10,129 nucleotides of DNA from JBEIVB01 sp040374085 (GCA_040374085.1 JBEIVB010000088.1:1-10129), one strand, 5' to 3'; shown: positions 1-6,119, counted from the stretch's first letter. Made by a program: numbers and translations. The notes: generated from the letters alone by a model not told the origin.

Positions 1-405
1 CAACGCAGCCACGGCGGCTGGGGCTATGCCTTGGGCAGCTTTCGTTTGCCCGTTACCCAATCGCGATTTACCGCGGGCCTCACCTATGGTACCGAGCAGG
101 TGTTTGGATTCAGAAGCGCAGGCTTACTCTCCTCCACCGGCGACATTCCCAACCGGCCTTGGGCCGCCATGGCCGGTTTCGAGCAGCCTTTGGCGAGAAA
201 CTTCAGTGTAATTGCCGACTGGATTTCCGGCAACCACGACCTAGGCGCTCTTATTGTGGCGGGACAATACGATTGGGGGCATAATGTGTTCATTCTCGGA
301 TACAAGCTGCCCAACCCCAACACAGGTCAGGTGAGGGCCATCATCGTGGAGTTTATGCTCGCGCTGGGGCATCCCAAGCACCGCACCCCCATTCCGGGCC
401 ACTGA
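1..405 (+). CDS. C-terminal part of an unrecognised protein, possibly outer-membrane or beta-rich
   Basis: The frame is open from the first base of the window and ends at TGA 403-405, so the gene starts upstream; 134 residues are visible. I do not recognise the family. The visible part shows alternating short hydrophobic and polar stretches rich in Gly, Phe, Tyr and Trp (for example SRFTAGLTYGTEQVFGF and NVFILGYKLPNP). This resembles beta strands of an outer-membrane barrel or a surface protein, but that is inference from composition only. No catalytic motif or transmembrane helix is visible. A TTG at 31 could be called as a start, but the same frame continues upstream without a stop, so I treat the gene as truncated by the window edge. 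A terminator-like hairpin follows its stop within 5 bases, so it is probably the last gene of its transcript and not co-transcribed with metH. Confidence 0.6.
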   Translation, partial: QRSHGGWGYALGSFRLPVTQSRFTAGLTYGTEQVFGFRSAGLLSSTGDIPNRPWAAMAGFEQPLARNFSVIADWISGNHDLGALIVAGQYDWGHNVFILGYKLPNPNTGQVRAIIVEFMLALGHPKHRTPIPGH

Positions 406-409
406 CTCA

Positions 410-436
410 GCCTGAGCTTAATGCTCGGCCTTCTTT
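410..436 (+). terminator. Probable intrinsic terminator of the left-edge gene
   Basis: The stem GCC-TGAGC (410-417) pairs with GCTCGGC (423-429), with T413 bulged: 7 base pairs around the loop TTAAT. A pyrimidine/T-rich tail (CTTCTTT) follows. It begins 5 bases after the stop at 405, which fits termination of that gene. The bulge and the interrupted T-tract make it weaker than the two terminators further right. Confidence 0.55.
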
Positions 437-473
437 CCCAACTGCATGCTTTCATACATTACGTACGTTTTTC

Positions 474-481
474 TACCTTCG
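474..481 (+). promoter_or_regulatory. Possible metH promoter, -7 element
   Basis: TACCTTCG at 474-481 matches the Bacteroidota -7 consensus TAnnTTTG at all but one position. Transcription would start near 487, about 15 nt before the riboswitch P1 helix, which is a sensible placement. The -33 position (about 450-454) reads TTTCA, only a partial match to TTTG. The call rests mainly on position and on the -7 match. Confidence 0.35.
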
Positions 482-501
482 CAGCAGTTCTTTTCCATTC
501 C

Positions 502-609
502 GCTTATCCAGAAAGGTGGAGGGACTTGCCCTACGAAGCCTTGACAACCATCCCCCCTGTGGGAAAAGGTGCCAACTCATGTTCCCGTGTCAGCGGGAAA
601 CAGATAAGC
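502..609 (+). ncRNA. SAM-I (S-box) riboswitch controlling metH
   Basis: This cis-acting RNA binds S-adenosylmethionine and represses methionine-synthesis genes when SAM is plentiful. Visible parts are P1, GCTTATC 502-508 with GATAAGC 603-609 (7 perfect pairs); the conserved 5' core AGGTGGAGGGAC around 514-525; the GAAGCC...CAACC segment 535-549; P3, ACC/GGT (547-549 with 568-570) plus TCCC/GGGA (551-554 with 561-564); the conserved AAGGTGCCAA block 566-575; and P4, TTCCCG 582-587 with CGGGAA 594-599 around a 6-nt loop. P1 can extend through TTCC 498-501 pairing with GGAA 611-614, with A610 bulged. The element lies 77 nt upstream of metH, a classic target of this class. Two core positions differ from the consensus as I recall it (TTGCCC for TGGCCC, GACAACC for GGCAACC), both in the P2 region. 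Confidence 0.93.
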
Positions 610-642
610 AGGAAGCTTTGGCTTGGGCCCTTCCCACTCCAG

Positions 643-682
643 TTTCCTGAGCGCCTCTTCCGAAAGGGGTTTTATCAGGAAA
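643..682 (+). promoter_or_regulatory. Expression platform hiding the metH start region
   Basis: TTTCCTGA (643-650) is perfectly complementary to TCAGGAAA (675-682), giving 8 base pairs. The 3' strand contains AGGA (677-680), the only Shine-Dalgarno-like sequence before the metH ATG at 687. Inside lies a second hairpin, CCTCTT 654-659 with AAGGGG 664-669 (one U-G pair), followed by TTTTA. The same left strand can instead pair with CAGGAA 609-614, which belongs to or extends the 3' side of the riboswitch P1 helix. This gives two exclusive states: P1 formed and the start hidden, or P1 open and the start free. Translational control is the simplest reading. The inner hairpin plus T-run could alternatively act as a weak terminator. 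The pairings are seen in the sequence; the mechanism is inferred. Confidence 0.6.
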
Positions 683-686
683 ACGC

Positions 687-3600
687 ATGAAAAAACCCGA
701 CATACGCCTGCTGCTCCAAGAGCGCGTCTTAGTAATAGACGGCGCCATGGGCACCATGATTCAACGCCACCGTCTAGAGGAAGAAGACTTCCGCGGTGAG
801 GCGTTCGCTCACCATGGTCATCCTTTAAAAGGCAACAACGACCTCCTCTCCATCACCCGCCCCGACATCATCGAAGGCATACACCGCGAGTATCTGGAGG
901 CCGGTGCAGACATCATCGAAACGAATACCTTCTCGGCCACGCGCATCGCCATGGCCGACTATTACCTCGAAGATGCTGTGCCCGAATTGAACCGTGCCAG
1001 CGCAAGAGTGGCGCGCAAAGCAGCCGATCATTACACCGCGCTGCAACCCCACAAACCCCGCTACGTGGCCGGAGCCATAGGTCCCACCAACCGCACCGCC
1101 AGCCTCAGCCCCAACGTAAACGACCCCGGCTACCGGGCCGTTACCTTCGACGATTTGGTAGAGGCCTATGCCGAACAAATCGAATGTTTACTGGAGGGTG
1201 GGGTAGACCTGCTCCTCATCGAAACCGTGTTCGATACCCTCAATGCCAAAGCCGCGCTCTTTGCGGCACAACAGGTATTTAAGAAATTGAATACACGCTT
1301 TCCTGTTATGGTAAGCGGAACCATTACCGATGCTTCGGGCCGCACCTTAAGCGGACAAACCACCGAAGCATTTCTCAACTCCATTTCCCATGTAGATCTG
1401 CTCAGCGTGGGTCTTAACTGTGCCCTTGGAGCTTCGGAGATGAGGCCCTACTTGGAGGAGATGGCCAACAAGAGTCCTTTCTTCGTGAGCGCCTATCCAA
1501 ATGCCGGCTTGCCCAATCAGTTTGGCGAATACGATCAGCACCCCAAAGACATGGCCGAACACATCCACGACTTTGTTTCGAGTGGATTCGTGAACATCGT
1601 GGGCGGTTGTTGCGGCACCACCCCCGACCACATTCGGGCCATTGCCAAGCGTGCAGAGGGTGCCACGCCGCGCCGTCCAGCAAAGCCGGCTCCTTACATG
1701 CGCCTGAGCGGGTTAGAGCCCGTAACGCTCACCCCCGAGAGCAACTTCATGAACGTGGGCGAGCGCACAAACGTAACCGGAAGCCGCAAGTTTGCCCGCC
1801 TCATTGCCGAAGGCCAATACGAAGAAGCGCTGGCCATTGCCCGCGACCAGGTAGAAGGCGGTGCGCAGGTCATAGACATCAACATGGACGAGGGCATGCT
1901 CGACAGCCAGGCCGCTATGGTGCGCTTCCTCAATCTGGTGGCATCCGAGCCCGACATCTCTCGCCTGCCCATCATGATCGACTCCTCTAAGTGGCCGGTC
2001 ATAGAAGCCGGGCTTAAATGCGTGCAGGGCAAAGCCATTGTAAACAGCATCAGCCTTAAAGAAGGCGAGGAGGTTTTTATAACACAGGCCCAATTGATTC
2101 GCGACTACGGTGCAGCCGTCATCGTAATGGCCTTCGATGAACAGGGCCAAGCCGACACCTTAGACCGCCGCATCGAGATATGCTCTCGCGCCTACCGCAT
2201 CCTCACCGAGCAGGTGCATTTCCCTCCACAGGACATCATCTTCGATCCCAACATCTTTCCGGTGGCCACCGGCATGGATGAGCATCGCCGCAATGCCCTC
2301 GATTTTTTCCTGGCCACGGAATGGATCAAAGAAAATCTGCCCTTGGCCAAGGTTTCGGGCGGGGTCAGCAACGTATCCTTCTCCTTCCGCGGCAACGATT
2401 TGGTGCGCGAGGCCATACACTCGGCTTTCCTCTACCACGCTACCCGCGCGGGCATGGACATGGGCATCGTAAATCCGGGCATGCTGCAGATTTACGATAC
2501 CATAGAGCCAGCCTTGTTGGAGCTGGTAGAAGATGTGTTGCTCGATCGACGTGCCGATGCCACCGAGCGTTTGGTTTCCTATGCCGAAACCGTAAAGGGC
2601 CAGGCCAAGAAGCAGGAACGGGACGAGGAGTGGCGACAAAATACCGTTACCGAACGTTTAAGTTACGCCTTGGTGAAAGGCATTGTAGAATACATAGAAT
2701 CCGATGTAGAAGAAGCCCGGCAGCAATACCCGCGTGCGCTGGAGGTAATAGAAGGTCCATTGATGGACGGCATGAACCTTGTGGGCGACTTGTTTGGCAG
2801 CGGAAAAATGTTTTTGCCTCAGGTGGTCAAAAGCGCTCGTGTTATGAAAAAGGCCGTGGCATACCTCACCCCATTTATGGAAGAGGAGAAAAAAGCGTCG
2901 GGCGGAGTGGCTTCTGCAAAAGGAAAAGTGCTGCTGGCAACCGTTAAAGGCGATGTGCACGACATCGGAAAAAACATTGTGGGTGTGGTGCTGGCCTGCA
3001 ACAACTATGATATTATAGATATGGGCGTAATGGTGCCCGCCGATAAAATATTGGAGGCCGCCAAACGCGAGCAGGTAGATGTGTTGGGCTTGAGCGGACT
3101 CATTACCCCTTCTCTTGATGAGATGGTGCACGTAGCCAAAGAAATGGCGCGTTTGGGCATGAACATTCCTTTGCTCATTGGCGGGGCCACCACATCAAAA
3201 GTGCATACTGCCGTAAAAATTGCACCGCATTATCCGCATACCGTGGTGCACGTGAACGATGCATCGAAATCGGTGCCGGCCGTTTCGAGTTTGTTGAGCA
3301 AGGAGCAGCAGCCGGCTTTTGTTAAGGAAGTGCAAGCCGAGCAGGAGCGGCTGCGCCAGCATCATGCACGTGAGCAATCGGAACGAAATCTATTGTCGTT
3401 GGAGCAGGCTCGCGCCCAAGCCGGAGTATATGCACACACTCCACAAACCCCGGCTTGGTTGGGCACGCGGGTGGTGGAGCTTCCCACGTTAGAGGTTCTG
3501 GTGCCCTACATAGACTGGACTCCTTTCTTCCATGCTTGGGAGATGAAAGGCGCATATCCTCGCATCCTCAGCGATCCACAGCGTGGTGCAGAAGCCCAAA

Positions 3601-4349
3601 AGCTCTTCAACGATGCGCAAGAAATGCTGAAGCAGGTGGTGCGCGAAAAATGGCTGCAAGCCAAGGCCGTGGTGGGCCTCTTCCCGGCCTCGGCCGTGGG
3701 CGACGACATTGCCCTTTACCACCCCGAGTCGAAGCAGCCCCTGGCTACCTTCTTCACCCTACGCCAGCAAACCGCAAAGCCCGATGGTACGCCCAACCTG
3801 GCCTTGTCGGATTTTGTGGCACCCGGCACAACACCCACCGATGCCGTTGGATGCTTTGCCCTTACCACCGGTTTGGGCCTCGATGAGCGGGTGGCAGCCT
3901 TCGAAGCCGATCACGACGATTATAAGTCCATCTTATTAAAAGCCCTCGCCGATCGCCTGGCCGAAGCCTTTGCCGAATACCTGCACGAAGAGGTGCGCAA
4001 ACAGCATTGGGGTTATGCAACTCAGGAGTCCTTCGCGCCTGAAGCCCTCATTGGCGAGCCATACCAAGGCATTCGTCCGGCACCCGGCTACCCCGCACAA
4101 CCCGACCACACCGAGAAGCGAACCCTCTTCAACCTACTCGATGTGGAGCAGCGCATTGGCCTCCACCTCACCGAAAGCATGGCTATGGTGCCCACCGCTG
4201 CTGTGAGCGGGCTCTATCTGGCTCACCCTGAGGCCCGCTATTTCGCCTTGGGCAAAATTGGGCGCGACCAGGTGGCCAGCTATGCTGCCCGAAAAGGATG
4301 GTCGCAAGAGGAGGCTGAGCGCTGGCTGGGACCCAATTTGGCGTATTGA
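687..4349 (+). CDS. metH: Cobalamin-dependent methionine synthase (5-methyltetrahydrofolate--homocysteine methyltransferase)
   Basis: This cytosolic enzyme moves the methyl group of 5-methyltetrahydrofolate, via methylcobalamin, to homocysteine to make methionine. At 1220 residues it is full length (the E. coli enzyme has about 1227) with all four modules. The homocysteine-binding barrel (about 5-325) carries the three zinc cysteines C245, C308 and C309 (LNCALGAS and GGCCGTTP). The pterin-binding domain (about 340-640) opens with NFMNVGERTNVTGS at 353-366. The cobalamin-binding cap (about 650-740) is followed by the B12 Rossmann domain with DVHDIG at 756-761, where H758 is the lower axial cobalt ligand. 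The C-terminal SAM-binding reactivation domain (about 905-1220) carries IRPAPGYP at 1129-1136. The start is ATG 687 with AGGA six bases upstream. It is preceded by a SAM riboswitch, so it should be repressed when SAM is high. No metF neighbour is present, and a terminator follows 7 bases after the stop, so the gene appears monocistronic. Confidence 0.98.
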   Translation: MKKPDIRLLLQERVLVIDGAMGTMIQRHRLEEEDFRGEAFAHHGHPLKGNNDLLSITRPDIIEGIHREYLEAGADIIETNTFSATRIAMADYYLEDAVPELNRASARVARKAADHYTALQPHKPRYVAGAIGPTNRTASLSPNVNDPGYRAVTFDDLVEAYAEQIECLLEGGVDLLLIETVFDTLNAKAALFAAQQVFKKLNTRFPVMVSGTITDASGRTLSGQTTEAFLNSISHVDLLSVGLNCALGASEMRPYLEEMANKSPFFVSAYPNAGLPNQFGEYDQHPKDMAEHIHDFVSSGFVNIVGGCCGTTPDHIRAIAKRAEGATPRRPAKPAPYMRLSGLEPVTLTPESNFMNVGERTNVTGSRKFARLIAEGQYEEALAIARDQVEGGAQVIDINMDEGMLDSQAAMVRFLNLVASEPDISRLPIMIDSSKWPVIEAGLKCVQGKAIVNSISLKEGEEVFITQAQLIRDYGAAVIVMAFDEQGQADTLDRRIEICSRAYRILTEQVHFPPQDIIFDPNIFPVATGMDEHRRNALDFFLATEWIKENLPLAKVSGGVSNVSFSFRGNDLVREAIHSAFLYHATRAGMDMGIVNPGMLQIYDTIEPALLELVEDVLLDRRADATERLVSYAETVKGQAKKQERDEEWRQNTVTERLSYALVKGIVEYIESDVEEARQQYPRALEVIEGPLMDGMNLVGDLFGSGKMFLPQVVKSARVMKKAVAYLTPFMEEEKKASGGVASAKGKVLLATVKGDVHDIGKNIVGVVLACNNYDIIDMGVMVPADKILEAAKREQVDVLGLSGLITPSLDEMVHVAKEMARLGMNIPLLIGGATTSKVHTAVKIAPHYPHTVVHVNDASKSVPAVSSLLSKEQQPAFVKEVQAEQERLRQHHAREQSERNLLSLEQARAQAGVYAHTPQTPAWLGTRVVELPTLEVLVPYIDWTPFFHAWEMKGAYPRILSDPQRGAEAQKLFNDAQEMLKQVVREKWLQAKAVVGLFPASAVGDDIALYHPESKQPLATFFTLRQQTAKPDGTPNLALSDFVAPGTTPTDAVGCFALTTGLGLDERVAAFEADHDDYKSILLKALADRLAEAFAEYLHEEVRKQHWGYATQESFAPEALIGEPYQGIRPAPGYPAQPDHTEKRTLFNLLDVEQRIGLHLTESMAMVPTAAVSGLYLAHPEARYFALGKIGRDQVASYAARKGWSQEEAERWLGPNLAY

Positions 4350-4355
4350 AGTTGA

Positions 4356-4387
4356 GGCGCACAGGAGTCTTCCTGTGCGCCAATTTT
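4356..4387 (+). terminator. Intrinsic terminator of metH
   Basis: A perfect 11-bp GC-rich stem, GGCGCACAGGA (4356-4366) with TCCTGTGCGCC (4371-4381), closes a 4-nt loop GTCT and is followed by AATTTT. It starts 7 bases after the metH stop. It separates metH from ndk and implies that ndk has its own promoter. Confidence 0.88.
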
Positions 4388-4399
4388 AAAGAACATTAC

Positions 4400-4407
4400 T
4401 ACCTTTG
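4400..4407 (+). promoter_or_regulatory. Probable ndk promoter, -7 element
   Basis: TACCTTTG at 4400-4407 is an exact match to the Bacteroidota -7 consensus TAnnTTTG. It lies just after the metH terminator and 52 nt before the ndk ATG, giving a leader of about 46 nt. I see no clear TTTG/TTG at the expected -33 distance (about 4377), which overlaps the terminator stem. The call rests on the -7 match and the position. Confidence 0.5.
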
Positions 4408-4459
4408 CGCCCCAATTGGGCAATGGCCCACGCACTTTTTTCTACACAATCCAAACTGT

Positions 4460-4876
4460 ATGTCAAACATCACCTTCACCATGATTAAGCCCGATGCAGT
4501 GGGCAACAACCACATCGGAGGAATCCTGAGCATGATCAACAAGGCCGGCTTCCGCATCAAGGCTATGAAATACACACGCCTAACGGCTGAGGCCGCCGGT
4601 GCGTTTTACGCTGTGCACCGCGAGCGCCCATTCTATGGAGAATTGGTTGAGTATATGTCCAGCGGCCCCATAGTAGCCGCCATCCTGGAAAAAGAAAATG
4701 CAGTAGCCGATTTCCGTACTCTAATTGGCGCCACCGACCCGGCAAAAGCAGCCGAAGGCACCATCCGCAAAATTTACGCAGAAAGCATCGCCGCCAACGC
4801 TGTGCACGGCTCCGATAGCGATGAGAATGCGCAAATAGAAGGAAGCTTTTTCTTCTCGGCTTTAGAGCGCTTCTGA
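4460..4876 (+). CDS. ndk: Nucleoside diphosphate kinase
   Basis: This enzyme transfers the gamma phosphate of ATP to nucleoside and deoxynucleoside diphosphates through a phosphohistidine intermediate, balancing NTP and dNTP pools in the cytosol. The 138-residue length is typical of the family. The N-terminus MSNITFTMIKPDAV contains the conserved phosphate-contacting lysine (K10). The signature NAVHGSDS contains the active-site histidine H116. The RERPFY segment near residues 55-60 is also characteristic. The frame stays open upstream to 4346, but those codons run through the metH terminator and do not resemble the family, so ATG 4460 is the start. The gene has its own likely promoter and terminator and is convergent with arsC. 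Confidence 0.97.
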   Translation: MSNITFTMIKPDAVGNNHIGGILSMINKAGFRIKAMKYTRLTAEAAGAFYAVHRERPFYGELVEYMSSGPIVAAILEKENAVADFRTLIGATDPAKAAEGTIRKIYAESIAANAVHGSDSDENAQIEGSFFFSALERF

Positions 4877-4903
4877 GCAATAAGATAAACCTAATGTAAA
4901 TTG

Positions 4904-4939
4904 GCCAAGCATCGGTAATCGGTGCTTGGCTTTTTTTTT
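4904..4939 (+). terminator. Intrinsic terminator of ndk
   Basis: GCCAAGCATCG (4904-4914) pairs with CGGTGCTTGGC (4920-4930), 11 pairs including one T-G, around a 5-nt loop, followed by nine consecutive T. It lies 27 bases after the ndk stop. On the minus strand the same hairpin is followed only by CCAATTT, so it is at best a weak stop for transcription arriving from arsC. Confidence 0.93.
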
Positions 4940-5047
4940 GCTCATCTTTCGGCTTTCCTCAACAGAACTGCTCTATGCCCGGTCGAAAATATCCGGGTTT
5001 CGTTTTATTCAAGGCATTACAGTCCGCCCTTGATACCGATTGTTCCA

Positions 5048-5467
5048 TTATAAGTTCTCCAAAACAAAACGTTGGCAATATTCCTTGATCAGTTGTCTGA
5101 CCTGGCTAAACTTGGCCATTATTTCTTCCTCTGTACCGGTGGCCTTTGCAGGGTCAGGAAAGTTCTGGTGGAATTTTTTAGCTTGGCTTGGGAAGTACGG
5201 ACAGCGTTCTTGAGCGTGATCGCAAACGGTAATCACAAAATCAAAATCAATGCTTCTGTATTCCTCAACGTTGTTTGACGTGTGCCCGGAAATATCCAGA
5301 TTGTCTTCCTGCATGGTGGCAATGGCCCTCGGATTCACACCATGCGTTTCAACGCCGGCACTGTACACATCTGCACGGTTTCCGGCGAAATGCCGCAGAT
5401 ATCCTTCTGCTATCTGACTCCGGCAACTGTTGCCTGTACAGAGCACGAGAATTTTTTTCTGATTCAT
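5048..5467 (-). CDS. arsC: Arsenate reductase, thioredoxin-coupled (low-molecular-weight phosphatase fold)
   Basis: This enzyme reduces arsenate to arsenite in the cytosol. From ATG 5467 the protein has 139 residues. It carries the phosphate-binding loop CTGNSCRS with nucleophile C10, C15 and R16, the cysteine pair C82 and C89 in VCDHAQERCP, and D105 in FPDPAKATG as the expected general acid. These positions coincide with the residues known in the S. aureus pI258 ArsC family, which cycles disulfides C10-C82-C89 and is recharged by thioredoxin. That separates it from plain tyrosine phosphatases, which lack the 82/89 pair, and from the glutaredoxin-linked E. coli type. A TTG four codons upstream could extend it, but ATG 5467 starts exactly at the family N-terminus and overlaps the stop of the preceding small gene as ATGA, implying translational coupling. 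It is the last gene of the arsR operon. No arsenite efflux gene follows before the convergent ndk. Confidence 0.95.
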   Translation of the reverse strand: MNQKKILVLCTGNSCRSQIAEGYLRHFAGNRADVYSAGVETHGVNPRAIATMQEDNLDISGHTSNNVEEYRSIDFDFVITVCDHAQERCPYFPSQAKKFHQNFPDPAKATGTEEEIMAKFSQVRQLIKEYCQRFVLENL

Positions 5468-5589
5468 ACAAACAACCAAATAATGTTCATGAGACTAAAC
5501 TTAGGGTCGAATCCGAAGATCATTTGCAACACAACCACAGATGCGGTTATGATTACGGGCTTTTTGTACTTGATGAGGAAAGGTTTCAT
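5464..5589 (-). CDS. 41-residue membrane peptide encoded between arsR and arsC
   Basis: ATG 5589-5587 to TGA 5466-5464 encodes 41 residues. The N-terminus is basic (MKPFLIKYKK), followed by a hydrophobic segment at about 11-27 (PVIITASVVVLQMIFGF), a short polar turn DPK, and a second hydrophobic stretch at about 31-41 ending IIWLFV. This suggests an inner-membrane peptide with its N-terminus in the cytoplasm. The start overlaps the arsR stop as ATGA, and its stop overlaps the arsC start as ATGA. The frame therefore fills the gap between the two genes exactly, which is strong evidence that it is real. I do not recognise a named family. Its position suggests a role linked to arsenic handling or to the membrane, but that is inference. 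It is short enough to be missed by usual length cut-offs. Confidence 0.8.
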   Translation of the reverse strand: MKPFLIKYKKPVIITASVVVLQMIFGFDPKFSLMNIIWLFV

Positions 5590-5915
5590 CCGCAACAGTT
5601 TTTATCGGTTAAGTGGTTGGAGAATTGGGTGAAATAGGTACGCAGTTGCTCAATTGCCTTTTCGTTTACGCAGTAGCAAATGGTGTTGCCTTCAATGCTT
5701 CCTTTGATGAGGCCGGCGTGTTTGAGTTCCTTAAGATGCTGCGAAACTGTTGGTTGTGCCAGGGGCAACTCGTTTACGATGTCGCTGCAAATGCAGGTGT
5801 CTACTTTCATTAGGTATTCGAGTATGGTAATACGCGCCGGATGTCCAAGAGCCTTCATAAGAGTAGCCATTGCATTTTGTTTCTTGGTGTATGGGTCTGT
5901 TTTGGTTGCTCCCAT
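5586..5915 (-). CDS. arsR: ArsR-family arsenic-responsive transcriptional repressor
   Basis: This winged helix-turn-helix repressor releases its operator when it binds arsenite or antimonite. From ATG 5915 it has 109 residues, usual for the family. Visible parts are helix 1 with ALGHPARITILEYL (about 22-35), a metal-site-like motif TCICSDIV with C41 and C43 (compare ELCVCDL in the classic E. coli-type ArsR), the recognition region AQPTVSQHLKELKHAGLI (53-70), and the wing with EGNTICYCVN (75-84). More cysteines at C80, C82, C107 and C108 could also be ligands. The frame is open upstream to 6032, but that extension crosses the promoter and operator and has no family character. It heads an operon with the 41-residue gene (ATGA overlap) and arsC, and probably represses its own promoter through the dyad at 5935-5950. 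Confidence 0.95.
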   Translation of the reverse strand: MGATKTDPYTKKQNAMATLMKALGHPARITILEYLMKVDTCICSDIVNELPLAQPTVSQHLKELKHAGLIKGSIEGNTICYCVNEKAIEQLRTYFTQFSNHLTDKNCCG

Positions 5916-5934
5916 TGCGTTTTTGTAATTGTAG

Positions 5935-5950
5935 ATTGCAATATTACGAT
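5935..5950. promoter_or_regulatory. Candidate ArsR operator
   Basis: On the minus strand the 16 bases ATCGTAATATTGCAAT form two inverted half-sites of the form ATYGYAAT, agreeing at 6 of 8 positions between arms. The dyad covers the -7 element completely, so a bound dimer would block RNA polymerase. Size, symmetry and position fit an ArsR-family operator. Binding itself is inferred. Confidence 0.6.
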
Positions 5951-5969
5951 ATAAAAAGCAGTCTGCAAA
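5939..5969 (-). promoter_or_regulatory. Promoter of the arsR operon
   Basis: Read on the minus strand, TTTG (5969-5966) is followed after exactly 19 nt by TAATATTG (5946-5939), one mismatch from TAnnTTTG. This matches the Bacteroidota -33/-7 promoter architecture. Transcription should start near 5932, leaving a leader of about 17 nt before the arsR ATG at 5915. Confidence 0.7.
5955..5967. repeat. 13-bp direct repeat, copy 1 (inside the arsR promoter spacer)
   Basis: AAAGCAGTCTGCA here is identical to 6120-6132. The core GCAG-T-CTGC is itself an inverted repeat around a central T. This copy lies between the -33 and -7 elements of the arsR promoter and covers the TTTG complement at one end, so a protein binding here could affect transcription. 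Confidence 0.55.
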
Positions 5970-6056
5970 AAAGCGGATATCGGTTTCCGGGTACGCTGCG
6001 ATTGGATAAATCGCGGTACAACGAATACACAAGATTCAAATCGTAAAGGGGCAATA

Positions 6057-6090
6057 AACTTCGCACAGACTTAGTTGTCACAGCGAAGTT
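6057..6090. terminator. Imperfect inverted repeat, possible peptidase terminator
   Basis: AACTTCGC (6057-6064) pairs with GCGAAGTT (6083-6090) over 8 bp. Inside, ACA faces ACA as a symmetric internal loop, then GAC (6068-6070) pairs with GTC (6077-6079) around TTAGTT. On the minus strand the stem runs into TTTATTG, so it could stop transcription coming from the metallopeptidase gene about 215 nt upstream, before it reaches the arsR promoter. Alternatively it is a protein-binding dyad. Confidence 0.4.
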
Positions 6091-6119
6091 GAGTTTGTTG
6101 CAGAGGATAACTGTCCTTG

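Noticed and set aside
461..468. Perfect palindrome ACGTACGT before metH
   Set aside because: Eight bases with no repeat elsewhere in the leader; it is too short to call a regulator site and lies just upstream of the proposed -7 element.
2160..2639. 159-codon minus-strand open frame inside metH (and other long antisense frames at 825-1178, 1713-2150, 2658-3131)
   Set aside because: These are shadows of the GC-rich metH coding frame, without recognisable domains or start signals.
4346..4459. Upstream extension of the ndk reading frame to 4346
   Set aside because: The extension overlaps the metH stop and the whole metH terminator and has no kinase-family residues; ATG 4460 gives the normal N-terminus and length.
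4978..5034. CCCGG/CCGGG and TCAAGG/CCTTGA hairpins downstream of arsC
   Set aside because: Stems of 5-6 bp with loops of 10 nt or more and poor T-tracts on the minus strand; not convincing as the arsC terminator.
5468..5479. TTG start giving arsC four extra residues
   Set aside because: ATG 5467 places C10, C15, C82, C89 and D105 at the canonical family positions and forms the ATGA overlap with the preceding gene.
5282..5632. Plus-strand open frame of 116 codons across the ars genes
   Set aside because: It is antisense to arsC, the small peptide gene and the arsR end; its translation has no domain character, and the minus-strand genes explain the region.
5916..6032. Upstream extension of the arsR frame to 6032
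   Set aside because: It crosses the -7/-33 elements and operator dyad; the residues do not look like an ArsR N-terminus.
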